A stretch of DNA of 64,000 bases from Uloborus plumipes (lineage: Eukaryota; Arthropoda; Arachnida; Araneae; Uloboridae), in assembly GCA_038373865.1 (NCBI GenBank), contig JAXGGA010001031.1, positions 1-64,000 of the forward strand, read 5' to 3'. How positions within the stretch are numbered: the stretch's first letter is position 1; each line of letters begins with the position of its first letter. This document shows, piece after piece, positions 35,781-47,837 of this stretch. A program made the position numbers and the translations under genes. The notes under the pieces are model-generated. The model saw nothing but the letters and a program-made list of their open reading frames with translations, was not told where the DNA came from and made no database searches.

Positions 35781-35960
35781 AAAATTTGGTAAAATCCTAC
35801 TTTAGGGTCCGGGTTTGGCGATTTTTTTCAGACTGTAGCTTAAGGTTGCAATCATTTAGCTAAAAATCGCCAAACAATCCAATCATCCAATGATAATTCT
35901 GTGGTTGCCAGATTTAATAATTTATCGCAGGACCTTAAACTAGGATTCATCCCAAAATTT
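35781..35960. repeat. Inverted repeat / foldback, 180 bp
   Basis: AAAATTTGGTAAAATCCTAC... (35781-35810) pairs with 35930-35960, allowing a few changes. Inside, GTTTGGCGATTTTT (35813) pairs with AAAAATCGCCAAAC (35862). A cruciform or MITE. Confidence 0.6.
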
Positions 35961-37613
35961 TCGCAAATTAAAGAGTAAATAACTTTCCTTCTGCGGAAAA
36001 TTTTGTTAAAAAGAGCAGCATTTAATTCTCACGTTTACATTGGAACTTTGAAAGAAAATGCATGCGTCGGAGCTGTATGTCGGAGCTTTTTCAGTTCAAA
36101 AAAATTCTGATTTGCTAGTTTATTTGACTGCACTACAAAATTCTATAATTTCTAATATTGTACGGAATTTTACAATAGAGAACAAGATTTTTCAACAACT
36201 TCAGTTCAGCATTCAAGAATACCTTGTAACCTCAGAATTAATTGGTTATTCTAGTGGTGCCGAGTCTACTGCCGGTGGGCCATATATGTCCCGCGAATTT
36301 GATTATTTTTTTCTGTTTTTACATTTGATGTTGCAATCTGAAAGCCATCTTCTGTAACCTTCCAAAACAACCGATCCTCTACAACTGGCAATTGTAATTC
36401 TGGGGCCAAAGCCAGAAATTAGTTTCTTAATAGCAGATGAAAACACTAATAAAAAAACTGCAGTATAGATAACAATTTTTAGTTTGAGCTTTTCTTTCCC
36501 TTTTCGCTTTTTCCCATGCGATAAAAAGTCTATGTAACTTTTATATGTGTTTGAGCCCGCGAGATAACCTTAATATAAGATACGGGCCTCCGGGTAGAAA
36601 AAGTTATGCACCATTAGATTATACAATAAGCTATGTACCGTGTTGCTAATTTAGTCCATAAAATAAAAAGTAGAAAACAAATGAAAACCTTGCCGGCAGA
36701 GTGCTTTGAAGTCATACTAAAAATATGAAGTTACCATATCTGGTTCAAAGATCACAGTTATTCGAAATGATTATGTACAAGAACAACCTTTGATTTTAAT
36801 AAAATGGAACTTTTTTCATGTAGTTTACGTTAAGAGTGACCAATGATGGATTCACGAGAGCTGTGATCTCACGTCAGTGTTTGTCACTGACCCCTCATGC
36901 ACTTTTTGCTCCCGCGCTTTTTCTCGGTCTTTCAGAGGGAATCGATGGATAATGATTTGATTCCTCCAGCATTTGTTCGAGGAAGGTCATGGCGGAAGTG
37001 TATGCTCTAATGTCTAATCCCGTTAATATAACTCCCTTTCGACAATTTGAGGAATAATGCAACTAAAACTACTTCCACTACTTCCAGTTTTAAACAGGCT
37101 GACGGACTCGTATAGCGACATGCTAAAGATTACAGAGCAGTTATGTTTCGTATGTGTCTTAAGTTTATTTATTTATTTATTTATTGACTTTTAAGGAGGT
37201 TTTTTTTTCATTCTTTTTTGTCCGAACATTAATACTCAACCCTCCTCAAAAGTAATTTTTTGTTGGCTTGAAATTTTTTCATTTGAATTTTCTTTACAAC
37301 TATACCACCCCCCCTCCTCTGCTATATGATATAATAATTTCTAAAATTTATCCCTCTATTCCAGACCGCTCCCCCACGCCCACTCTCTCTGTATATATGT
37401 ATGACGCTGTCATAAGTAATAATATCATAGCCATAAATTTCCAAGAATTAGTTCCTCAAAAGTAAACAGGAAAAAAAAAGGCTCGTCATTTCGAATTTTT
37501 CCAGGAAGAGAGCAGAGTAAAACAAATTTTACTAGAAAACAACAAAAACCGCGCCGACTTTTCAAAACCCGAAGAAGTCTCTGACTTAATGAACACCTTG
37601 TATATATGTTTGT
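35961..37613. other. Non-coding stretch
   Basis: A 99-codon plus-strand frame (36058-36357) has no recognisable motif. A patch near 36850-37020 is slightly GC-richer. No gene is claimed. Confidence 0.5.
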
Positions 37614-37617
37614 TTAA

Positions 37618-38986
37618 GAGCAAGAATCTGAGAAACTGTCACGCCTAGCATTATGAGGTGATTCATGACCTCTCAGATTTTCTCCCAAAAATTACCAAAT
37701 ATTGATTATCTTATTGAAATACCAAATCCAGAATGTTTTGCTTTAAAATTAAGTTGTTTAGTTTTTATGGACCCCTAAAGGTGAAGGTGCGGCATCAAAA
37801 ATTAATCGAATTTTCAAGACATGGAAGTTGCTGTGAACCAAAACTCTTACCGGAAACTGTTGAACTCCAATTTTCTTTTTGTATATGGAATATAGAAGGT
37901 TGAAACTTTACAAAATGAATGTTTAATTTGTGGTAAGTTGTTGCCGTAAGGTCAGTGAGGGCCCTCAAAACAAGGCATTTTTGACGTTTTTTAGCGTTTT
38001 TGAGGTCCCAAAACAGTTTGTACATTTCAGTTGGCTCGGCAAAAGTAGTGTCGTTTGAAAGACCAGTGTAAGCACTTTAAAATAATGTATAAACAACCCA
38101 GGAAAGTTCAACGTGCTTTTAGTTGTGTAAGGCCGAAATATGAAAAATGTCATATTTTACCGATATTCAAACGGTCATAACTTCCTCTGCCAACAACATA
38201 TTGAAATATTTTTTTTGCCAATGTCATACTCTATTCTTTGTCTTAACAGAACAGTTGATGATTTTGAGGCGAAATGTGAAAAGTTTTTTTACAAAAAATT
38301 TATTTTTTCCTGTGCATTTTTTGTAAAAAAAAATTTCACATTTCGCCTCAAAAGACTCAACTGTTCTGTTAAGACAAAGAATAGAGTATGACATTGGTAA
38401 AAAAAATATTTCAATATGTTGTTGGCAGAGGAAGTTATGACCGTTCGAATATCGGCATAATATGACATTTTTCATATTTCGGCCTCACGCAACTAAAAGC
38501 ACGTTGAACTTTCATCGGTTATTTATACATTATTTTAAAGTGCTTACACTGGTCTTTCAAACGACACTACTTTTGCCGTGCCAACTAAAATGTACAATCT
38601 GTTTTTGGACCTCAAAAACGCTAAAAAACGTCAAAAATGCCTTGTTTTGAGGGCCCTCACTGACCTTACGGCAACAACTTACCACAAATTTAACATTCAT
38701 TTTGTAAAGTTTCAACATTCTATATTCAATATACAAAAAGAAAATCTGAGTTAAACAGTTCCTGGTAAAAGTTTTGGCTCACAGCAACTTCCATGTCTTG
38801 AAAATCCGCTTAATTTTTGATGCCGCACCTTCACCTTTAGGGGTCCATAAAAACTAAACAACTCAACTTTAGAGCAAAACATTCTGTATTTGGTCTTTCC
38901 ATAAGATAATAAACATTTGGTAATTTTTGGGAGAAAATCTGAGAGGTCATGAATCACAGGCGTGACACTCTCTCAGATTCTTGCTC
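37618..38986. mobile_element. Giant foldback element, 1.37 kb, TTAA target
   Basis: The whole element is one palindrome: the arms (about 37618-38295 and 38312-38986) are inverted copies with few differences and a centre of only some tens of bases. The ends read GAGCAAGAATCTGAGA and its complement and are flanked by TTAA at 37614-37617 and 38987-38990. Mirror-image open frames arise in both arms (62 to 83 codons) and resemble no known protein. TTAA targets point to mobilisation by a piggyBac-like (or Kolobok-like) transposase. The low divergence of the arms suggests a recent or homogenised copy. Confidence 0.85.
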
Positions 38987-38990
38987 TTAA

Positions 38991-40098
38991 TTCTGGAGAG
39001 ACAGTTGCATTTGCTCCAGATCTCTCTCTCTCTTCCTCCTTTCTTTCATGAGCCGGATTCTCTAGCGCTATTCTACTGGACGGATTCGAAGCTGGGTTAT
39101 AAGATATATATTTTTTTTTTTGCTTTAGCAATGAATTTTAATCTAGTTTTGGTGTTGACATGCTTTTATAGAACAAAATTTTAGAAGAGAAAGATCGCAT
39201 TAATGTTAATAAATCTATAAGTTACAACCTGCGAAAACTTCAACATGCTTTTGGAAAATAAATCATTTTAAGCAGTAGAAAATTTTGCTTCATTAACAAA
39301 AGAAAAGTTTCAAAAGAGGCAGTCGAGTGACTGACAGACAGAAGCTGGTTGAAGGTACATTAGAACAATAAATAGAATTAAATTTCAGTTAAAATAGTAA
39401 AATTTCTTTGAACTAGTAATTTTTTCATTCCGTTTTTTCCCCTATGTTTACTTGGCTGATGAATGAGAGGTAATTTAATCCACCACTCCTAAATATATAA
39501 ACATAGGTTATAACAGAGCAATTTACAATAACAGAGAGGCAAATTGCAGAAATTAAATAACTGGAACACCTTTTCCACATTCAGGCAAAAAGTTTCTTTT
39601 AACCAAATTAAAAAATAGAAGTTTTTAAACAAAGTACATTCGTAAAATATTTCTGTAGAGGTTTAAAATTAAAATATACGGTGAGTATAGTATGCGTTCA
39701 AATTTTCAAGTAGATTAAAGTATTTAAAAATTACTAGACCTAAGAGGTATTGAAAAACTCAAAAAATATACAAATTGAAAAAACTACCCTTCCCCTTTTT
39801 TAAGTTTCACAAAAATTCAGTTATCTCCAGGAAGGCGACTCCTATTGAATTTAAACTCGTTCTATTCGATTCAGTGCTCTAAAATCGTATTAAATGCGCA
39901 TAAGAATCACAAATTTATAAAATTGAACTCGTTCAATCAATGGAATACATTTTTGTGTCACTATTTTATTATTTTTATTTTAATTTTTGAAATCAGTTCA
40001 CTCTGGCCGCCAAACGTCATATAAGAAGCCAATATAGACTAAACAATTCCTTTATTTGATAGAAAGATTTTGAACCATGCCTCCACCACCTGCAAAAG
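38991..40098. other. Non-coding stretch
   Basis: No gene recognised. Confidence 0.55.
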
Positions 40099-40100
40099 TA

Positions 40101-40983
40101 GGGGAATGTGGGGCAAAGTGAAATAGCGGGGTAAAGTGAAATGGCAAAATATTTTCACTGTTTGCAGCGCCACCAATCTAGGATTATTTTAACTAAATAC
40201 CTAGACATACAGTCTATTGCTGTCAACAAGTAGATAGATCTGAAGATCAACAAAAAAAATTATACAAGGCCTTTTCAAAATTCAGTACACTTAATAATAA
40301 ATGTGTAATATTTGTGTTTTTTCAAAAATATTTTTTGTTATGACACAATTGTAAAATTTTTGTAATTATAGTTTTAAGTATTAATTGAGATCTACCGGTA
40401 TCCAGAGCAAAATACTTATTTAGTTTATATTAAGCGAATTTTGATTAATAGCTCAGTTAAATAGCTCATTTCGTTTACTTATGCATTATTTTTTAAGTCA
40501 CTTACGTTTATCTTTATTTAATAATTAATTTGCATTCTTTTACATATTAATTCGCTCCTTTATTCATTCGTTCACTGATTTTCTTATTTGTTCTCTATTT
40601 TATTCACTGATTTCTCTTTCTCATAAATTAATGAGTTCATTAATTTATTTATTTATTCGTTTATTTTTCACTAATAAGTCATTTATTCATTTTTTTACAC
40701 GTCCATTTGATGAAAATTACTGTTAATCATAAAAATAAAATTTTTCATTGTAAAAATATTGCATTTTTCCCTTTGTCCCATGGTTTTTTAAGGTGAAAAC
40801 TATCTACATTTTTTCAAGGTGCAAAATGACTGCCAAAAATGAAAAATAATATTTCAACGCAAGTTGTCATACAAAATACATTATTCAAACTTTATGTACA
40901 ATAATTTTTAGAACAAATTTCAGATGTGTTAATTTTGAAATAGGTCAGCTATCTTAACTATTTCACTTTGCCACACATTCCCC
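40101..40983. mobile_element. TIR element with GGGGAATGTG ends, 0.88 kb, TA target
   Basis: Ends GGGGAATGTGGGGCAAAGTG and (inverted) GGGGAATGTGTGGCAAAGTG, each followed by AAATAG and flanked by TA. Same family as 21339-22633, inverted: both hold degenerate TTTATTCATT repeats and the CTGCCAAAAATGA stretch. The subterminal GTAAAGTGAAATGGC is a repeat of the end. No coding capacity. Confidence 0.75.
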
Positions 40984-41005
40984 TAAAAACAAAAACAAAA
41001 CAAAT

Positions 41006-41192
41006 ATGAGTAAAAAACCGAAAAACGACGTTTAAAAACACAAATAGATGAAGTTAAAATTGGCAAACATGTTTCAAAAGCATAAAGCTTCCTTCTTCAA
41101 AAGAAGGAAGCTTTATGCTTTTGAAACATGTTTGTCAATTTTAACTTCATCTATTTGTGTTTTTAAACGTCGTTTTTCGGTTTTTTACTCAT
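41006..41192. repeat. Near-perfect long hairpin, arms about 92 bp
   Basis: The left arm from ATGAGTAAAAAACCG to GGAAGCTTTATGC's partner (41006-41096) and the right arm (41102-41192) are inverted copies with essentially one mismatch (GGCAAAC against GACAAAC) around a four-base loop. AAACAAATATGA flanks both sides (about 40998 and 41217), which may be a target duplication or the outer part of the unit. A transcript would form a long dsRNA hairpin. Confidence 0.85.
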
Positions 41193-41591
41193 TTTAACAC
41201 AAAGTAAACTGTTTTCAAACAAATATGATTAAAACACATATCTACCAACTGCTCTCTATCGGTCGGAATATATTTTCTAGCAGATGATAGAGAAAATGAA
41301 GAGCGATGGTTTACAGTTGTTTCGCAGTTAAAGAAATCAATGTGTATTAGAATAACAATACACATACACAAGATACGGTTGAGCGAATGTCTTTAACTAC
41401 CGATCGTACTCAAACCACACTGTATAAGATATTAGGAAGTGTTGTTCATTATTTCCGCGAGTTAAAAATACTGCCCCCGCACCTCTCTCCGACCTAGTGC
41501 CATTGCGTTATTCTTTTGTTATTATGGAGCCTTTTTTTCCCCTTTTCTTTAGCAACGGCTGAAGCGACACGCCCGGTAGCTACCACATTAC
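41193..41591. other. Non-coding stretch
   Basis: No gene recognised. Confidence 0.55.
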
Positions 41592-42390
41592 CTGTAAACA
41601 AGTGTGAATGAAAAAGGTACAGTTAGCTTGGTGAGAGAATTATTCTTTGAAGAGTGACAGATAAAAACGTATCATTCTATAGTAGGTTAAGATTTAGCAA
41701 ATGAAAGTTTTAGTTAGAGGTTTAGTTTAGTTGGGAAACAAGAGTGAATGGAAAAGGTTCCATTACCTTGATGAAAGAATTGTACTTTGAAAAGTGAAAT
41801 AAAAGCAAATCAATCTAACAGGCTAAGGTTTAGCAAACCCAAGTTTTAGTTTAGTTTAACAAGTGTGAATGGAAAAGGTTCTGTTACCTTGGTGAGAGAA
41901 GTGACTCTTTGAAAAATGATATAAAACGTATCATTCTATTAGGCTAAGATTTAACAACTGCAAGTTTAAGTCAAAGGTTTAGTTTAGTTGATAAACAAGT
42001 GCGAATAGAAAAGATTTCGTTAGCTTGATGTGAAAATTGTTCTTTGAAGAGTAAAGTGACATAAAAACGAATCATTCTCGTTGGTTAAGATGTAGCGAAT
42101 GCGAGTTTAAGTTAGTGGTTTAGTTTAGCTGGGAAACAAGAGTGAATGGAAGAGGTCCCGATACCTTGATGACAGAATTGTACTTTGGAAAGTGACATAA
42201 AAACGTATCATTTTAGTAGGCTAAGATTTAGCAAATGCAAGTTTTAATAAAGGTTTAAACAAGTTAGAAAGGAAAAGGTACCGTTAGCTTAATGAAAGAA
42301 TTGTTCTTTGAAGAGCTACATGAAGTGACGTAAAAACGTAACTATCTAGATTTGGTAGCAAAGATTTGGTAAATGCAAGGCTTAGTTGGA
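41592..42390. repeat. Diverged tandem array, about six units of 120-142 bp
   Basis: Units begin with AAACAAGTGTGAATG-like words near 41597, 41740, 41859, 41997, 42138 and 42260. Each carries AAAGGTTCCRTTACCTTGAT, TTCTTTGAAGAGTGACATAA, AACGTATCATTCTA and TAAGATTTAGCAAATGCAAG in the same order. Spacing alternates between about 120 and 140 because of a variable tail (AGTTAGAGGTTTAGTTTAGT). Identity between units is moderate. A minisatellite or an old internal amplification; no coding frame persists. Confidence 0.8.
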
Positions 42391-44436
42391 GTACCCATAG
42401 AAAGAAATTTCGAAACTTTATTGGAAACACAACAAAGTTACTTCACGGGCTACCTGAAGAAATATAAAAGTGTGCTCGATAGCAATAAATAGAATTATGT
42501 TTTATGAGTATCTTGCTAATAGAGAGAGAGAGAGAGATTCACAAGTCTTATCTTGATCTTCCCCCACCCCTCAGAATCATTATATCTAAAGGTGTTAAAC
42601 AGCCTAATTTATCCGAACTCAACCAGATTCAGAGGAAATTCATTTTATGTTATTTCAGAAGCGTTACTACATTTGGTGGCGAGGGGGAAGTCCGCCGAGG
42701 GTAAAAAGTGGATTTGAAAGTTTTTGAAATGTATAAACAGTTCAGTTTTGAAATTTTCCCCTCATAAACATTTTGGGAGAAAAAAAATAAACAAAAATTC
42801 AATAAAAATAGTCACAAACACTATCATCGACGGTATAAGGCGCTACAATACGCCATTCGCGAAATTGCTGTTCACCGGGCACTACGGCTCACGTTCTGGA
42901 AATAAAACGTTCACAGAAGAGTCGTTTATATTTTAAGCCCACTTCACATTCCCGAAAAGAAAAATTATCCGCGAAACCTGATCATACATTTTAAGTTTGG
43001 AGAGGGGAACCATAATTATAATTATAGGGAACATTAATAACGGGATGAAAAAAAGGGTCAATAAATATCTTTCCTTTTGCTCTTTTGTTGATTGATTGTA
43101 TATACCGATCGTGATTTGCTGCCTCCCGCCTTTTTGTTGAAAAAATGCGCACTGGGTCCTCTGAGAGCAAACGGTTAGTTTGTTTCTCTTCCCTAACGAT
43201 GGAATAAGTTGAGCATAACTCAGAAAAAACTTTCTTTCCAATGATTGATAGTCTTTAGCTTCGGTGTTCATGTTCACCCCCTTTTTAAAATGATGAAAAT
43301 CGAGGCGTTGTTTAGCAGTTATTTTATTGAAACATTTTTCAAATTTGTATCAGTAAAAATAAATATTCACTAGCAGAAGAAACTTGACAGAAGAAACAAA
43401 AAGAAACACATTATTTAATCATTGTTTTTGAATAACAGTAAATATGTGAATTGTTTGTTTATTTTTCGCTGAAAGCGGTGAAATAATCTTTAAAATCATG
43501 TCTTACTTATGAAATTTGACAAAAGATTCCTTAAATTAAGCTATACTCACAAATAAATAACTAAAGCATTAAATAAAATTAATAAAAAAAACGAAGTAAG
43601 CTGTAGTTAAAACAGTTAAATTTGTCGCTATCAGTTTCATCATTACAATGTTTTAGCATTCAATAAAAGCACATTTTAAAATTTTTTCTGGAATTCTTAA
43701 AGTCTTTGGTAATCCTATAAACTTAAAAATTTCTAAATATGCTGTAACCAACGTATATTTTAAACCTATATAAAAATATTTCACGAATATTATTCAGTTT
43801 AAATATTCAATTTTTGTACTTTTGACTTTTTTACTAGAATGTGAAAAGGTGCTCGAGTTAGAGAATTTCTGTGATTCCCTTCTCTTTCTTATTACAAGGC
43901 ACTTTATTTGGGAGCGGGAGATTTTAAATCCTTTTCATTTTTCTGCCAAGCAAACTTTGTTTTAAATTTTAATAAAGGCAGGTTTGAACAACCAATCTTT
44001 CAGTTAATAGCTAAATGCGATAGTCAATTGTGGCGCTCAGGCTTCGCTCTAGATAAATTGTTAAACGAGTTAACTTTAGATAAAACACTTTTTTATGTCG
44101 CTTTTTTTTTTCTTTCTTTCTTTTAATTTCACTCCCGGTGCAACAGTGCTATAAGAAGCATCGCTTCAAAAACGGACATGCTCGGAAACCGACTTTTTTT
44201 CCGCAATAGGGCACATAATTTGGGTCATCATTCGAAAAACACACGAGTTTGATTCTTTTTTTTTTTTTTCTCTTTTGTTTGTTTTTGGTTTCCCACTTGC
44301 TGATATTATAAGCATTTCTTTTCCTCTAAAGAAGAATGGGCAGGTTAATCAAATTTCTTATTGAATAACATTCGTCCCTAAAGCAGCAACCCGAGTTTAT
44401 TAACAATAACAACGGGGTCGTATTTAGTTCGTGACG
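42391..44436. other. Non-coding stretch
   Basis: A GA-run at 42520, a 114-codon minus frame (42933-43277) without motifs, and T-runs. No gene recognised. Confidence 0.5.
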
Positions 44437-45125
44437 TCATTTAAATTCTGGATAAAAATGCATTTCTCGTAAAATTTTGTCCTCGGTTTTGTCAAAGGGA
44501 CATCGCACCCGAAATTGAGATAGTTCCGGCACATTTATTTCCAGCGATTCGGCATTTTCTGCTATAATAAATTTCGGGGAAGAATAGATCGCCATTTTCG
44601 ACTTTGGTACCGAATTGAGGAATGACATTTACAGTTGGGAAATCTGGAGCAAAGACGACGGATTTAAAAAGTGGCCGAAACACAAAGAAATTGTCTTCGT
44701 CCGTGAATGAAATAAAATAAAATCAGCAAAAAAGGGCAACGCCTGGGCTCCAACCGTGTGACACACATCTGCAGAGCAGCGTTATTTGCCGCAGAAACAA
44801 TGGAATTCCTCGAGTGCAATTTTCCAGAGCCAGATCGGGGGTCTGACCAGCCAATGACCATCTGATAGAACAATAGAATCGTCGCCGATTACCGTTCGAG
44901 ACGGCAAAGGGTGCCTGATCCCAAGATCCCAACAAGGAGGGCAGGACAGGTAGCCATCTTTGATCCCTATCATTAGAGCAGAGATGGCGGGATGAAAATT
45001 TTCGCGACACGCGAGAGGCTTAGAGAAGTTGGAAAATTGATTGTCGATTCGGTTGTTACAGAAGTTCCAAAACTGGGTGCCACTAGAAGAGGCGAGGTGT
45101 GTCGCAATCCCTGGTGTCAATTATA
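44437..45125. other. Less AT-rich segment with stacked minus-strand frames
   Basis: Five overlapping minus-strand frames of 63 to 112 codons occupy 44437-45120. The composition is balanced and the sequence is not repeated in the window. None of the peptides shows a family motif, and frames shift several times, so this could be a pseudogene, a spliced gene's fragments or a conserved non-coding block. I do not call a gene. Confidence 0.3.
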
Positions 45126-45163
45126 TGTATATGATAGAGAATGACTAGGGTGCCGTGATACAA

Positions 45164-45412
45164 TTGAAGGGCCTGAGAGATGAAGGGGTAATGTGACAAA
45201 ACTGAAATTGCGAGTAATGAAAATTCGAAGTTTTATTGTTAGTTTTTTTGTTTTCTGGTTTTGTCATTAGTGTGCGTTTGAAATTAGTCTAATAACATCT
45301 ACTTTTTGATAAACCAAGTTTTATTTGCTTACCTGTAACCATTGCTTACCATTGTCCAGAGTGTTCATTTTTCAAAATGTAACTTAGCCCCTCCATCCTC
45401 CATGCCCTTCAA
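45164..45412. mobile_element. MITE with TTGAAGGGC ends, copy 2
   Basis: Inverted ends TTGAAGGGCCTGAGAGATGA and TTGAAGGGCATGGAGGATGG. It matches 16599-16858 in opposite orientation over its whole length, including CATTGCTTACCATTGTCCAG and AGTGTGCGT words. CAATTG palindromes at both ends hide the target duplication. Confidence 0.75.
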
Positions 45413-47653
45413 TTGTAATTCTTCAAAGGTACCGCAAATCGGAAACAGGATGCAAACCAATGGGTTATTCATAAGAGTGATGCATCAGATTTTATTACAA
45501 AGTAAATAAATTCACAAACAAACTTTTTTTTTTGAGATGCAGCAAAAAGTTTATCTTACAACATGTAAGGAATTTACTTTTGCTTCAATAACTGCTTAAA
45601 GTTATCGTCTTCAAACTGAGATTTCAAACTCATGTGCAGCTATGAATGTTTTTCTTGACATTAATTTCAATAACTTAATAACTAACTTGTTTTCTTTCAT
45701 CATTATTTTAATTTTTATTTATTTATTTAATTCTACTTTATAGTTCTATTTATATGGGTGAAGAAAAAATGTTTGGAGAGAATTTTTCATGGTGAAAAAA
45801 AAGATATGCTTTTTAATCAAATACGCATGCACGAAGTTAATTCAATTTGAAGAATTTGAATACCCCCATCTATCATCTTGTCCCAAGCGTAATGTGGGAA
45901 ATACATACCATTACGCAGATTTACTTATCCAGCGACATACACATTTTTCTTTTTCTCATAGAAGAAGCGTTAGTTTATAACAACCATTATATCCATAGGT
46001 TATAATATTTGGCTGTCAACAAGGCTAGAGATCCACGGTTTTCTAGGGGAAGTTTAACTATATCCCTCCTTTGATTCTGCAATAAATTCTTGCTATGCTT
46101 AAAGATAAATGATAAAAGAGATTTGTGCTGGTTCCATGTTTCCAATAGATTTCATTTGATATCATTGTGATTGAAATGAGTTAGCTCAACGAAGAGTATT
46201 TGCCTCTTTATTTATTGCAACACATATTATAAAGAGGGAATACAAATAGAAGTTTATAGGGCGTTTGGCCAATTCTCACAACCTTCTTGCATTTGAAGAA
46301 GACCCTTCCTAACAACTTTCGTTTTTTTATAGCGCAAAAAACTTTTCTAATGTTATTCAGAACTATACTAAGTACGTCTTTTCGTTTTCTTTTCTTTTTT
46401 TTTTCTTTCTTTTTTCTTTTTTTTTTTTTTTGTACAAAATTTATATTTTTACTTTTACTTCTGTTTTCTAACCAGCAATATCATTTATTCCAATAAATGT
46501 AAATCTTCCAATAGTTAATGAGTTGTGGTATGCTGGTACTGATAAGGAGAAGTAAAGGCATTAAAGAGTTAGTATGCTACACAATAAGCTTGCTTTTTTT
46601 TTCTTTTGCATTGAAGGTTGGGTAAGTTCACCATTGTGATGTCACTGAGTTTTATGGTAATCAAAAAGATCTAAATAAGTTAATAAGTATGAGAATTTCA
46701 AAATCTGTCAATATCTTTTGAGCAGAAATGGCACGTTTCGTATTAAGACAGCAATTTTAAGAAAATTTAGACGAATTTTCGTTTAGGTCATCTGTGGGAG
46801 CACCAAAGAAGCTTATAAAGAAACATTTAAGCAGTTTTTTATTTATAAAGCAGGAGCTCTGTCTAAAAAATTTTACGAGTTGTACCATATTAAGTGCGAT
46901 CGCTCGTTGGTATTCTAATTTCACATTAGCTACCAGTTTTTTTTTGGCTCTCTTTGTTTTATAAGAGGATTTTTGCCTCCAACTCGACTACTTTCGGATT
47001 CCATGCTGATGAGAGCCGAATATGCTCGAAACAGCTGTCCATGGATCGAAATAGCCGAGTTGGCGGTGTATTTCAAGTTTTTTATTTATTTATTTATTTT
47101 CCTTTAAATCTTACCAATGATAAATTATCCTACTAAACAAGTAGAAGTTGATAATGCTTCAGATGAGTGTCCAAACATGGCGGTGTCAAGTGGATGAAGT
47201 TGCACGGCACAATGGAGAACAGGTTTGTGCCTCCCATTTCGGATGCATAAGAAACCTCGTCGAAAACGTGAAGCTAATAAATAAACAGTGCCCGTAGCTG
47301 AGAGCGGTCATTAAAGTCCAAATCGTGTTACAATTTACTTTTTTTCTTTGTACTGGCGAGTTTAAATTTGTTAGAAGGCTTTAATACAGTTGTAGCTCGC
47401 AGGCGAACGGAATATAACATAGGAAGAGGAGGAGGGGAGGGACACCTCTATTTTGGAGAAGTATAATATAAAACAAAGGGGGCTAATCTTTGACATTCAA
47501 TACTTATGATACAACTTATAAATTTTAAAGAAATGCGATGATTTAATGAGTGTTGATTTCTCAATATTTCTCAAAATTAGTATATTTCCCAGTTTTTTTT
47601 TTTTTTTTTTGACAAGTTCATTTCTACTATCTACGAATAATTTCAAATTAAAC
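45413..47653. other. Non-coding stretch
   Basis: Contains a long pyrimidine tract (46380-46432) and T-runs; small frames only. No gene recognised. Confidence 0.55.
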
Positions 47654-47829
47654 CAGGGGTTCACAAAGTGGAAGCCACGTTACCCTGGATTGCCATAGAA
47701 AGTGGCGAGGGTGCCGTGAAGTGTGCAAATTATCAATGCATACATGCAATAGATATATGCTAGGGTGCTGTGAAAAAAAATATAATTCGTCAAAGGGTAC
47801 CACGGATTGGAAAATGTTAGGAACTCCAG
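47654..47829. mobile_element. hAT-type MITE, 176 bp
   Basis: Ends CAGGGGTTCACAAAGTGG and (inverted) CTGGAGTTCCTAACATTTTC; flanking 8-mers AATTAAAC and AATGAGAC match at 6 of 8. GGGTGCCGTGAA and GGGTGCTGTGAA form an internal direct repeat. Confidence 0.6.
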
Positions 47830-47837
47830 AATGAGAC

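Noticed and set aside
37795..38650. Mirror-image frames in the 37.6-39.0 kb palindrome
   Set aside because: They arise automatically in both arms of an inverted repeat and match no family I know.
41592..42390. CRISPR array
   Set aside because: Units are 120-142 bp and diverged throughout, without short constant repeats and unique spacers, and the DNA is eukaryotic in character.
44437..45120. Possible gene from stacked minus-strand frames
   Set aside because: Frames overlap and shift without splice signals I can defend, and no domain is visible. Kept as an unexplained segment only.
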